NCBI RefSeq assembly: GCF_000003815.2
Contig: NC_049980.1
Span: 1,022,930-1,065,252 of the forward strand
From: Branchiostoma floridae
Taxonomy: Eukaryota > Chordata > Leptocardii > Amphioxiformes > Branchiostomatidae
DNA: 42,323 nt
Reading direction: 5' to 3'
Position numbers and translations under genes: made by a program. Position 1 is the first letter of the stretch; every line of letters begins with the position of its first letter. Under the pieces are notes generated by a model. It saw nothing but the letters and a program-made list of their open reading frames with translations, searched no databases and was not told the DNA's origin. This document shows positions 10,464 to 22,800 of the stretch, piece by piece.

Positions 10464-10728
10464 GCTCACATGGGGATCCTGATCGCCGGGCAGATTGCGA
10501 GAGGTGAAATCCTTTCCTAGTTTTCCCAACATCTGCTTGGAGATTCTCATGATCCAAGACTGGACAGAAGCACTGAGGAGAGGGAATCAGGCGCACTCAG
10601 GTCTCATGACAGGGTTGTCTATCTCAGGACATAGACTCACGTCAGGCAGTGAATGTTACCATTGTCACGGATAAGAAAGAACTTTATCGCACCACTATTG
10701 CACACAGTATAGAAGTATAGAGGTATAG

Positions 10729-10734
10729 AATAAA
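10729..10734 (+). terminator. Candidate NEIL1 polyadenylation signal AATAAA
   Basis: Canonical AATAAA 266 bases after the NEIL1 stop codon, followed by a T-rich stretch. It is the first such hexamer I see downstream of the stop. Confidence 0.6.
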
Positions 10735-11299
10735 AGTTTTAAACACCTTTTAACTAACACAATTAGAGGTAGCATAAGTCATTAATTTGTATAAGCAGGG
10801 TGGCCAGGAACTAAGGGTGACGGTTGAAAGAGCAGGGTACATTCAGACAGGCGGTTTCGCTGTTGGATGTCCCTGCATAGAAGGATGCTTTAATGTGACA
10901 TCTACACATGGTCTCGATGTCAGATTATGTAGTGTTTTAATGCTTCTGTTATCTAATGTGACCAAAAAAATCAGCCATTACAAAATTTAATGAAATAACA
11001 GAAACTGGAACTTGTCACTGTATCGTTTTTATCGATATTAATATGACTTTCATCTTTTTCACAGCTGTCAAATATCACCATGCATTTTAACATTTGTACA
11101 ACAGGATTACGAAGGCAACTTCAACATATGTGCAATGTAACATTTCACTAGAACAAGCAATACCTTTAGTTATATGTAACAAGCAATATCTTAGAGTTTA
11201 ACCTGCACCTAGATGCACATGTAGAATGACCTTGTCACTGTTGGGTAGGCTAGTTGTTCTTGGATATAAATATACCTTTTTAACAACTTTGCTATGTGT

Positions 11300-11630
11300 T
11301 TACTGTATGTATGTGTATGCATGTGTGTGTATGCAAGCATGTGTGTGCTCATGCGGGTGTGTGCATCATGTCTGAGTGTGTTCGTTTGTTTTTGTGTGTA
11401 AGAGTGTATGTGTGTGTGTGTTTGTGTGAGTGATTGTCGGTGTGAGTGTGTGAAGGTGGGTGTTTGTGAGTGTGTGGTAGGTAGGTGAGTGTGTGTGAGT
11501 GGGTGTCTGAGTGGGTGGGTGTGACTGTGTGTGGGGGGGGTGTATGTGAGCATGTGGTGAGTGTGTGTGTGTGTGTGTGTGTGAGTGAGTGTGTGTGTGT
11601 GAGTGAGTGAGTGAGTGAGTGTGTGCAATG
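11300..11630. repeat. TG/GAGTG-rich microsatellite
   Basis: About 330 bases of interrupted (TG)n, (GAGTG)n and (GTGAGT)n. The minus strand reads as a His/Thr/Ser-rich open frame, which is a by-product of the repeat. Confidence 0.95.
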
Positions 11631-11829
11631 ACAACTGCTTATTATCAGGCTCAGGCAGATTCCATCCGAATTCCCTCGAGAACCCCGTTGCTTGTTTCAG
11701 ATGGAGAAGTCCCCTTGCTTTGCCGAAGAGATGGCTTCTCAAGGTCTGAAAAAGGAAACAAGATATTCAAAATTCTATTTTCCTAGTTGATGTTACCATA
11801 GGTAACTTTATCACTATCTTTGCAGAGGC

Positions 11830-11992
11830 TAGGTACCCTTTCACTTGAGTACTATACTATAATAGACTGTAGTGTGAGGAAAGTCGTGTAAAGTGCCTTT
11901 CCAAAGAGCACAAGATCGATGCCCTGCCAGGATTCGAACCCAGGGCCTTTAGGTTCTGAGTCAAACACGCTGCCGATTACACCACAGGATCC
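11830..11992 (-). mobile_element. tRNA-derived SINE, copy 1
   Basis: On the minus strand the head reads GTGGTGTAATCGGCAGCGTG (box A-like), then GGTTCGAATCC (a perfect box B). It is followed by a shared non-tRNA body including AAAGGCACTTTACACGACTT and GGTACC. Related copies at about 14215-14395 and 30490-30680 share body and orientation. A functional tRNA is unlikely because the acceptor stem and a clean anticodon arm are not evident. Confidence 0.75.
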
Positions 11993-12180
11993 CAAAACTT
12001 ATAGTTTGAGGCCATTGCACACTTAACCATAATAAAGTGAAAGGGATAAAATGCTTCCCATGTTGAAAAATTTTCAAGTAAAAATTGTCCAGTATACCTC
12101 TTTATCAGTTAATCGACGTCCAGGTTCTTGCGATCCGTGAAACTATAATTCACCTAAGACGACTAAAGGTTCTCTTAAGG

Positions 12181-12471
12181 TAAGGTCACAACCCGCCGTA
12201 CGTGCAATTTGTCCTTACGTTTTTTGGGGAGGCCACGTCCGCCACGAATTTCTGAAAACGTAGGGAACGACTGGCAAGAGCAGGGAGGGTGCACGTCACA
12301 AAATTTTGCCTGCACGTAAAGTTCTACGGTGTGTCTGCGTGCTCGAAAATACGTCGGGTTCACTGCGAGTTCGTATGGAGACGGAACTCAACAGTTACGG
12401 ATGCCAAAAGATTGCCCACATTTTGGCACGTAGACAGCACGTATTTGCACGTACGGCGGGTTGTACCCTTA
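12181..12471. mobile_element. Foldback MITE with 25-bp inverted ends
   Basis: The left end (ACAACCCGCCGTACGTGCAA) is matched in inverse at the right end (TTGCACGTACGGCGGGTTGT), giving near-perfect terminal inverted repeats about 290 bp apart. The interior contains no transposase-like frame. Confidence 0.85.
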
Positions 12472-12672
12472 GCTCAAGACGACTTAAAGTTCAATCTCTT
12501 ATGTTGGGAGAGGGGCACGACCTGTCAGCTACGATTAACGTTGAATAAGAAAAGCTCGCTACGCTTCACGAAAATAGGCGTGCAGGCCCTGAATCAGGCC
12601 AAGGAAAATGTGTTTCCGGCTTCCCGACAAAAACCTGCCGACCAATAAACTGGTGGACGTACCGACTGATAA

Positions 12673-12912
12673 GTATCTAACACCAGCTCAAAACGAACTA
12701 GAAACAGTCATGCCTTCAAATACCAGAGTTACCAACCTAGGATTGATGTGTTCAAAAATTCCTATTTCCCCAGAACTATTGTAGAGTGGAATGTGTTATC
12801 AGAAAGCACGGTAGGGGTGTCATCTCTGCTGCCGCGCCGCGTGCCTGCGAAGCTGGTACCGGTGTGTTACGCCGAACGGCGGTTATACCGGCTATTTACT
12901 ATTATTAGATAG
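12673..12912 (+). pseudogene. LINE reverse transcriptase C-terminal remnant
   Basis: An open frame without a start encodes NSHAFKYQSYQPRIDVFKNS then YFPRTIVEWNVLSES. This fits the very common C-terminal pattern of CR1/L2-type LINE proteins (...R.DVFK.SFFPRTI.EWN.LP...). The frame begins just after a stop at 12670-12672 and ends at TAG 12910-12912. It is an isolated 5'-truncated tail. Confidence 0.75.
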
Positions 12913-13479
12913 AAATACAGACCCTAGTTTGTTTTGTTTTATTCCATCGCCAGCAAGGGGCATAGGATTTTCAATCTGAAAATTTGAGTAATGAAAACGA
13001 TATAAATTTTAGAATCATTTCCAACATGGTCTTCTAATATTTTTTTTTAATAAAAAGTGATACAAACAGGGCTAATGAACCCTGGTCTCCTCTACGTTGG
13101 CACCCCGTATAAAAGTACAATTTAGAATACCAGTGTTCTGGTGCATTTTAGCTTTGCATATTGTTCACTTCGACCGAAAAAAGTATTAAGAAAATAAGAC
13201 AATAATTGTCTACCGATCATAAATCATCCGGTCGGGCATCAATTTTCGGCCGTTTCCAAGGAAAAAAAGTTTTCATACATACTGTAAATTGTACAAAGCA
13301 GTTGAAAAAGGAGCAAATTTAACGTTATGCCGTAAGTTGAGAGAAACGGTCATAGAATGCCAAAGTATTTTCCGTTGTCAAAAAACAAAATGTGAAAAAA
13401 AGAAGATGAAACATCGTTCGCGGTATACCATGCGCTGTGATTCGTCATTTTTTTAACCTTCCAGACCACATAGATTTCA

Positions 13480-13650
13480 TCATGGATGCAACATTTTTTG
13501 TTTGCCGAACTTTTATTTATTTATTTTTATTCCCACGCTCGCATCAATTGGAGAATTCCCAGAGGATGTCATCCATATGACCAAATCAACATGGCCTAAA
13601 GTCGGAAACGCACTATCAATTTTCCTAGGCCCTGAAGCTTATCATTGACA
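13480..13650. repeat. Dispersed repeat (copy 1) just upstream of the receptor gene
   Basis: Contains GATGTCATCCATATGACCAA, followed by ATCAACATGGCCTAA. Near-identical stretches occur at about 31940-31980 (ATGTCATCCATATAATCAAA) and 37394-37437 (GATGTCATCCATATGATCAA). It ends about 90 bases before the receptor ATG, so the core promoter of that gene may be partly repeat-derived. Confidence 0.65.
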
Positions 13651-13735
13651 GTTCACGCCCCCCTCCCTGCCCCCGGCGTGACACGCATACAAAGTAAACT
13701 AAGGACCAGTTGGGACCACTACGCAGTGTGAAAAC

Positions 13736-13805
13736 ATGGCCTGGGCGGTGTTCCTCCTAGTCTGCGCTATAACTTCTGTCATTGGGCAAGACGCGAATCC
13801 TACAG
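13736..13805 (+). CDS. iGluR-like exon 1 (signal peptide)
   Basis: MAWAVFLLVCAITSVIGQ is a textbook signal peptide with likely cleavage after Gly17, followed by DANPT. The donor CTACAG|GTAAAC leaves in phase 1. A 4.9-kb intron full of MITEs follows. The link to exon 2 rests on phase compatibility and order, not on homology of exon 1 itself. Confidence 0.75.
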
Positions 13806-16800
13806 GTAAACTATATATTTCTTATTTGCCAGGGTTAACGCTAGTTCACCATTATCCTTGGGGTAACCTAAATCCGTTGTTTTCAAAAGCAGGGTATTCA
13901 TGCTGACGAAATAAGTTCAAACTACTTTATTTTGAAAATATTACAATTTGAAACAACCGTCCGTCGACTTGATATCGCTAAATGCACTGTTTTGAAAAAC
14001 AACGGATATAGGTTACCCTACGGATAAAGGTGAAGTAGCGCTACACCCCGTTATTCCGACACCCCCTAGCTATAATTCGAACAGCTTGTGTCCTGGATGT
14101 CAGACCATGTTGTTGTTGTTGGTTTGAAATTTGCTTTCGGGCAGACGAGGACAATGTGGCACTGCACTCAAGTTTAGTCACTTATTCTAACAGTGCCACG
14201 TACAAGGTACAGACAGGAGGTAAAAAGCAGTATCTTATCTATTTTACCGAAGTCAGGTACCCATCTTTACACCTAGAAGTGAGGAAAGTCGTGTAAAGTG
14301 CCTTTCCCAAGGGCACAACGTTGGGGCCACGACGGGTATCCAACTCGGTACCTCTAGGTTCGAGCCTAACACTCTACCAGTTACGCCACACACAACGACC
14401 ATGTTATAACATATCATAGGAGTGTGGGAACAAAAGGCTGTCTGTCACCTTTGAGTTGTGCTGAACAATCTCTTGCCTTATCACCTTGTGGTGCCAGTGG
14501 CACATATATAAGTTAACAACTTTCCTTGATGTTTCTGTAGCAGCGTATACTTTTGCAGGGAGTTAACGTGCTCGAGGCACCTCCTCGAATACGGACCGGT
14601 CCCCAATTTCATGTATTTTGTACCATGTATGTAAAAATTGTGTATATAGACTTATAAGACTCATAAGGAATTCAAACGATGTAAATTGTATCTCTGTTAT
14701 ATGCTTTGTCCGACTCTTGTCTTCCCTCATGACCTCAATGAAAAGCGATTTGAGCTTTCATGAATAAACAAAGGTTCAAACAAGACAAATAAACGTCCCT
14801 TCCGAAAGACAGGGCTCAGCTGTGAGGCTGCTACCTTCTGAGTTACAGGAACATCCCACTAATAGGCTAAGGTCACATTTCCAAACCGGAGCCTGGGCGG
14901 GCTGATTGTGGATACGAAAAGAAAAGAAAAAAGAAATATATACTTCAAAATATACTCAAACAACGCCCATGGCTATTCTATTTACGTCCTGTGTAGTTTG
15001 GTGTCTTTCATATGATAATTTTCATGCTCGAAAGCTGCCCGGCCGGGCCCCGGATAGGTCCTTTATGCTACGGTCACATTAGCCTGTGTTTACACAAGCT
15101 CTCTCGCCGGCTGGGCGGCAATCGTAGGGCCGGCAATCGTAGGGCCGGCCGCTAGGGGCGCGATTTTAGTCAGGCTACGGTCACATATGCAGTTTTAAAC
15201 TGGGACCCGGTCGAGTAGCTTTCTGGAACAAAAACTATCATATAAAATCCCACCACAAAACACAAAGAACATATAAGAAAATAGTATTGCACATAATGTG
15301 TGCATATTAGATTATCAACACTTTAATTTTTCGTTCCCGCCGAGGCCCGGATTCGAAATGTGATCGAAGCATAAGCGTAGTGTTTCTATAGAACAAAACC
15401 TTCATGTGAATGACACGTACAACCATTTTTTTCAGCATATTTGCGTTATCAGGTTGTACTCCTGGTGTTAGTGAACTGTTACAAAAATAAGCTGTACAAT
15501 CTCCGCTGACTTTCTGAAACCATCTCAAACTAAACCGTTTTGATGTTAACAACAACATACTGTAACGTTACACTGGTTTGAAAGATCACCTTGTTTTAAA
15601 CAAATTTTGTAGTGCAATCGTGTTGTAACATCCCTCCTTATTGAATATAAGTTATCATATAAAGAAATGGTAGGAAAATCTTGTCCTAATTGTGTGCACA
15701 GTGATTAGAGTCAAACCTGTCAATAGCGGCCACTCAAGGGACTGGAGAAATATGGCCACTATAGACAGGTGGCCACTATATAGAAAATGTTGATCATTTG
15801 ACCATGAGCAAGCTATATATTATTTCAGTTCCCACTTATCTTTCTCATCAAGTAACATTGTCTTGATCGGTATACGTAAATTCACCAACAAAGACTTGCA
15901 CTTAATGCTCAAGGTACCCATACCTTCTGCTACCGCCAAAATGACCCTGTCAGGAACTCCAAATCCTCGCAAACTACAATTTCAAACTCAGCGCTGGGTG
16001 ACATAAGGCTGCAGTATGGTTGCAATAGGCAGTGTTTCTGTGTCTACGGGACCGGAAATCGTGTGGCCGTGGCCGCGTTGGACAGGTGGCCGCTAAGCCC
16101 ATTTCTTAATCATTACGAATCCAAGGGACCGACAAAAAGTGGCCACTATGGCCAGGTGGCTGCTATGCAGAGGTGGCCGCTAATACAGGTTTGACTGTAT
16201 ATTCTTCTTCATTACGATTCTAGTCACATATTCGGCTGCAGTGCAGATACGGGTCACCATCGCTTAACCTCTAAGGCTAACGTCACATTTCCACAAAGGG
16301 GCCCGGCCGGGCAGCTTTGGGGAACAAATAGTACGATATAAAAGACTACAAGAAGACAAAACGTACCAGAAATAATTCAACAGCATGCCTTGTGCTTATT
16401 CATTGGCATAAACTTTTATTAAGTTTTCGTTTCCGCAAACAGCCCGACCGGGCCCCGGGCTGGAAATATGACGTAGGCCTAAGCAGATGTTTGCGAGGAT
16501 TCACGTTTTCCTACCTACACTTTTCTGTATCAGACTACTTCCCTTAAGGCCCCTTCACACGAAAGCAAGAATGAGCCGGAATGCCGTCAGAATGAAAATT
16601 CTTTCTATTCCTGGAAATTCGTAGTGTATTATAGAAATTCTCACTGCATTCCAGGTATTTGTGCCCGTTCTTTTGGCTGGCCCGAAAGTTTTTGACATGC
16701 TAAAAACTTTCGAGGTGCAGTTAAAGTGGAGAAATATCGAACGGCATTCAAAGTGTATTCTAAATGCATTCTAACTATTCTAACTGCAGTATGACCGCAT

Positions 16801-19800
16801 TCTACGGCATTTCCAACATTATTCTTAACATTCTTATCTCATTCGATGGAGAACCTACACGGCAAGCCACTTCAAATCCTGCCCGAATGTGGCCAAAGGA
16901 ATATCTGAAATGCAGTGAGAATTTCTAGAATACCCTGTGAATTCCCAGGAATAGAAAAGACTTTTCATTCTGACGACATTTTGGCTCATTCCTTCTCGTG
17001 TGAAGGTGATATAAGGTCCATTTGCAATTCCCACCCGAATGGCCCCGAAATGTGGCACAAATTTTCCAAATACTTCATTCTGACTGGTTCCGCTTGATTC
17101 CTGCTAATTTGGTTTCAGTGTGAAGGCCTTATAACAGGGGAGGAGCAGTTAGGGAGGCGGTTCGAAGATTAACCATTGCTCTCATCATCCGATCTATAGC
17201 CACTGCTAGGCTTTCCTCCCCTCCCAGTAAGAATCTATTTGTACCAAGTCTCGCTCAATTCGTCTTTTTCTGGCCCTCCGACCCCCTTTCTTACTTCACA
17301 AAGAGAGAGGGGAAGTCTTTTTTCTTGCCTGTCTGTTTGTGAGCTTCTGTACATGCAGAAACTTTCGCGGTGGTTTTATGTTCGCTTCACCGCAAACTCA
17401 AAACCACCGCGAACATTGTAACAGTGTTGTGATGGTGAAATATTTGAGGTACTTGCTGTGATTAATACACAAGACAAGTCCTTGCAAGACACAGATTTAT
17501 CCATGCCTTGAACTGTACAACACCATGATAGAAATGTAGTACTGTGCTACGTATCCAGAGGGTTGGATCAGTGACAGTTGATCAGTCACCTGCACTGTCA
17601 ACGTTAAAAGTAGACTGTTCTGTCCGTTGGTAGCACCCTTGCTGAGTAACCAGTAAGTGGTTTCCGACTGGCGGTTCCGTAGAGGCGCCGGATCTTCTAT
17701 TAGAGTATGTGACTACAGTACAGTACTGTATTGTATTTAACCCTATCTAGACCGGGGGGGGGGGATACGCGCCAACTTTGACGTCGTATAACTGCCGAAC
17801 GACGTATGCTAGGACTACGAAACTTGGTGACTTTTCCTAGAATATTGTTGGCAACAATTCTGCGAAAAAAATGTAGTTTTTAATTTTTTCTGTTGCCATG
17901 GCAACGGGTTTCTGACAGGCATATTTTACCAAATTTACTAATTTCAGTTTGAATTATGGGATTTCAAGGTTTTATTGCTAGACCAAACTTTTTTATCTAT
18001 ATCATTAACATCCTGTGTAATTTTAAGTTACATTTCTAATTAAATATTCATAATTTATGCTAATTTGATGACGTCATGGGTCAAAATCCATGTTATTTTT
18101 ACTCAAATACCATCAACATCTTTTATTTCCTTACAAAACACAGTTACTTGAACCTTTTTAGTCCAGTTTTATTGGGTTTTGGGGTTATATGTGGAAAAAA
18201 TCGTATTTTAGAAAATTCAAGCTTGTCGATCCAAGATGGCGGACAAATGACGTCATTTTCTGACGTCATATAGGCGTCAGTGTCATCATCATTGGCAACA
18301 AAAGACTTGGCATAGACACCAATAAAGTAACCTTTATAGTCATCGTTTTGTTTAATACCTGTAAGTATAGCTGAAATTTCATATTTAGACGATTTTAGCC
18401 CAAAATACATTATGACGTCATAATTACGTCATATTACGTCATAACGATACAAAAATTACAGAAAATATAAAACTTTACTAGTACATCATTCCCTCCAAAT
18501 TTGGTGATCGTAACCCAAGCCGTTTTGAAATTACGAAGGGGGGTCAAAAGAGCCCCCCCCCCCCCCCCCATGGTCCCAGGAATCCCAAAAAAGCCTGGTC
18601 TGGATAGGGTTAAGTTCGCGGGATTGCGCTACCCAGAACTCAAAACCAAAACAAACACTCCGTTTTTCCCGCTAACGCGTGAACTTTTGCATTTACGGTA
18701 TTGTGTATGCGTGTGTGTCTGAGATTCTTTTTCTTCTTTATCCAGACTCCGTTGGCTCCCAGACGTTCATTGTTGGCGCTATCGAGGTGAAGTTTTGATT
18801 TCCTCCCATTGATTTAGTTGTCGCTGTAACCCACATGAACATTTATCCGCCAAGTTACCTATATCCGCCACTTTTTAAAACAGATAGATTAAGCTTATTT
18901 CCGATATATCTAGTGCAGGACCACGGGTATGAAAATCTCTTAAGGGGTCATTCATGAGTTATTTCACTAAGTTGAAAGTAATGTGATAATGTACAAGTAA
19001 CCAGGTTATGAATGAATCTATTAATGTCTTTTTGCGTCTTTAGCATCCTGTTTATCTCAAGAAGAAAGAGGATGGCTCGTACGAAGGGTTCGACCAAGAC
19101 GTTCTCAATGAGATCTCAAAACTAATAGGGGTGGACTTCCGCATAAAGGTATAGACGACGAAGACTATTTTACTACATAGCCCGTAGCGTAAACGATATA
19201 GACAGAGATACAAAGTATTCATGTCTATCTATATAGAACATAATCCCGACAGTTAAGATATAGAAATAATTCGTATTCTTTTTTTCTGGAAACCGATTGC
19301 CGCTAAGCTTCCCTCCTTCAGCATTTTTACCATAAGCGAAGGCATCTAAAATAACAAGGATTAAACAGTTGTAAATGTTGTCTATTTTGAAATTGCTGTC
19401 TTTACCCTTTGTTGTTGTTGTACTAACATATCTTTACCTGCTTTTATTATTATTGTTGTTGTTGTTGTGAAAACATGTATTTGCTGCTAGCATTGTCAAC
19501 AAAGGTGCAATAATGTAAGGTCTTTATACGTCGATGAAGGCTAGACATCTAGGTGTTCAAATAATTTTTCAATTACAATTAAGGTGGATATCAATTTGGA
19601 AAAAATATTTCGTCAGGTCGATCACTGAGGAGATATGTTGAAGAGCAGGTTTTTATACCCTAACTACATGCATGTATTAATTTGTCTTTTCCCCCTTGAC
19701 ATATTACAATAAGCCCTTTCACAGAGGACAGATCACATGTGGGGCGACAGGAATTCTGGGTAATATGTCAAAGGGCAAGGCCCCGAAATTGAGAACAAAA

Positions 19801-22800
19801 CTCCGTCTGGACATTGTTATGGAAAGCGAAACAATGGTCGACACAAGGACTGTTTACAATTTGGGGGTCTTACACTTTGACATATTACCTAGAATTTCTG
19901 TCGCTGGACACGCGCTCTGACCTCTGTGAAAGTATAGTAAGAGTTTAAAAAAGCTTGCTCTTCAACTTGGCAAATCGGATGAAAGGTAGACGCTACGTGT
20001 ACCTGAAACTTCTGACCGTTTCCCAAAATCACATCCAGTTGCTTGAGTAACTGCTATTTAGCGTTAGGCCTTTATATTTCTGCACCAAGCCTCCAGATGA
20101 CGGGCGCTACGGGATGGAAGTTGACGGGCGATGGAACGGAATGGTCGGCGAACTCATCGAAAGGGTAAGATTAACTTCTACATTTGCGCAAACTACGTAA
20201 CTATGAAGATGTTAATCTCGACCTAAGTGACATGAAACAAATATGAAATCCCTATCTTTTACAAGAAGGAAAGAAAGAAAGAAATGAGCACAACACTGTA
20301 TTCCATTGCAACTTGGCAGAGGTGACAAACTCATGATGTCTCTTTCAGCACCAAGGAGAGATACTGTAAAAAATGCTACTAATGGATAGATACAGTCTCC
20401 AATCATACGAATTTGATACGAATACTGTCTCTGATCATTAGATTAAAACATTGAGAAAAAACAGCTCGCTCAAAAATATCAAAGCTAGTGCTACAAATTA
20501 TTTCTCTGTCAGTGCCTCCAAGACTGTCTCAAATCCTAAAGATTTAAAACAATAACGAGAAAAACAATTAGACAATGTCAGAATAATGTAGACTAAACAA
20601 TATATTTTGTAAGAGCTCTAAAGGAGGCCATATCATAAGGGCATATTCCAGGCATCACTAAACAGAGACGGTGGGCGATATGAACTTCCTGACACGTTTG
20701 ACCAATTGCTGGCGTCACATATCCACAAGATCACGTGTTAATAAGGACACGTGTCTGTAGCTTTCGCGACTTTACGCTCTGAAGTGATTGGTCATTATTG
20801 ATCCTGAAGAAGTCGGCATGCGCAGTGGTCGTTGAAGATTTGATCCGTGTACAGTCAAACTTGTATTAGCGACCACGCTTGCACAGCGACCACCTGGCCA
20901 TTGCGGTCCCTTGGATTTTTATTATATTATTGACCTAAGCATTAAGAAATACTCTATATAGCGGCCGCGTTGGAAGCCACGTTTCCAACGCGGCCACGGC
21001 CACATGATTTCCGGTCCCGTAGATACAGACATACTGTCTATTGTGACCATTTGGCAGCCGTATGTCACCCTGGGCCTGGTTAAAAATCATAGTTTGCGAG
21101 GATTTGGAGTTCCCTATCGACAGAAAGGTACACGTGCCTTGAACATTCCGCATGGCAATATCAATCATTTTCGTTAGACTTGACTTTAGTAGGGTAAGTT
21201 TAATTCCGAGACGATCGAGACAATGTTTCTGATACGAGGTCAATTTTACTTTCTTTTCAGAAAATCGACATGGCCATGGGACTGTACATCACAACGGAGC
21301 GAGAGAGAGTCATCGACTTGAGCAAACCCCTGATGGAAGAACACGTGGAGATGTTAGTGAAGAAATTGCCTATGGTAAGGGTTTGAATCATTAACTCCGT
21401 GAAACGTAGGTTTGCAGACATGTACATTTGGTTGTATGTTATGTATTTCGGTTGTATCTGTCTGGGTTGTCTAGTATTTGATATGTGGTCTTGATGAGAC
21501 TTTAAACGATTAGATTTTTGGGCCCTCCAGCGGTCTTTAAGCGGCATTGCAGTGGAGCTTCCTATTTTGATTTCTCGTGTTCCACGCATGCTATAGTCAT
21601 GATTTAATCTTTTTTTATCAGAACTGATAGCTTTTGGGTTTTGGGGTCCACTCCACATCACATCGCTCGAAGCTGATCGCAGTTTCGGAGACTGTCGTCT
21701 AAATGATAGTCTGTCATCCTCATCATCCTCATCATCCTTTATTTATTTCAACATAGCAGACATAATAGCAGCCTGAATAACGTTGAAATTTACAACATAA
21801 AAACCGTATATATACAATAAGAAACAATATACTAAAGTAGTAAACAACATCTCCGACGTTAAGTAGCCATTGTTACTACCTACGTGTCTACAGTCTTGTT
21901 GTACAGTTTGATGGCTGTGTGCAGGAAAGAGTTCTGAAGTCTTTTAGTTCTAGCTGGGGGGATGGAGAAAGTGTTTTTGTTTCTCAGTTTCTTTGTCATA
22001 TCGCTAACTAACCAATTCAATAACCTGCCGACCTCTGCCAAAGCGTAGAAATACATATAAAACACTATAAATGCAGATATTTGATGGACATGCTAGCGAA
22101 TTCATTGGTCGAATTACTAATTGGCGTTCTCTCATTGGTTGAACTTTTAATTGTTCTTTTCTCATTGGTTAAACTTTTAATTGTGACAGGACCGTTCTAT
22201 ATGGACTACTAAAGCTTAAAATTCATTCAATTGATGTTCTTCTTTTTTCCAGATGGATCAGGCAGATTGGTGGGCACTAACATACGGCATCATGTCCAAT
22301 GAGGTATGGGTTGTGATCTGCGTGTCATTTTTCCTGGTAGCCATCGTCCTGTTCGTCATCATTCGGGTCAGTCCGTACGAGAGTCGGGCGTACTCGGCAG
22401 AGGTCGGCGAGGCGAGTCGACTGTCGACCTTCGGGCACAGCCTGTGGATCTGCTTCAGCGCGATGAGCTGGCAGGGGGTGGACTACTCGCCCCGCTCCTT
22501 CTCCGGACGATTCCTCTTCGTCTTCTTCTTCGGCTTCATCGTCTGGACGATCATCCTGTGCACGGGCTCCATCGCAGGGTTCTTCCTCACAAACCCGGCG
22601 GCCGTTTCCGTCAGGGCCCCCGTCGAGTCGTGGGACGATCTGGCAGCAACTGACGGGATCCGACCTGTTCTCGTTTCTGGAGGTGGTTCGGAGAGGTTTT
22701 TCAAGGAATCCAAAGTCCCCATGTACCGACGCATCTACGACAAGGCCATCAAGGTGTGTATTTGATTTTAGCCCAATAAGCACATTTCGAACATTCGAGT

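Noticed and set aside
11209-11742. 177-codon minus-strand open frame rich in His and Thr
   Set aside because: It is the translation of the TG/GAGTG microsatellite; no domain and no splice context.
11920-11992. Functional tRNA gene on the minus strand
   Set aside because: Boxes A and B are present, but the acceptor stem and anticodon arm do not pair cleanly, and the same body follows it in other copies: a SINE head.
20935-21243. 102-codon minus-strand open frame
   Set aside because: Mostly within the truncated MITE copy; no protein family resemblance.
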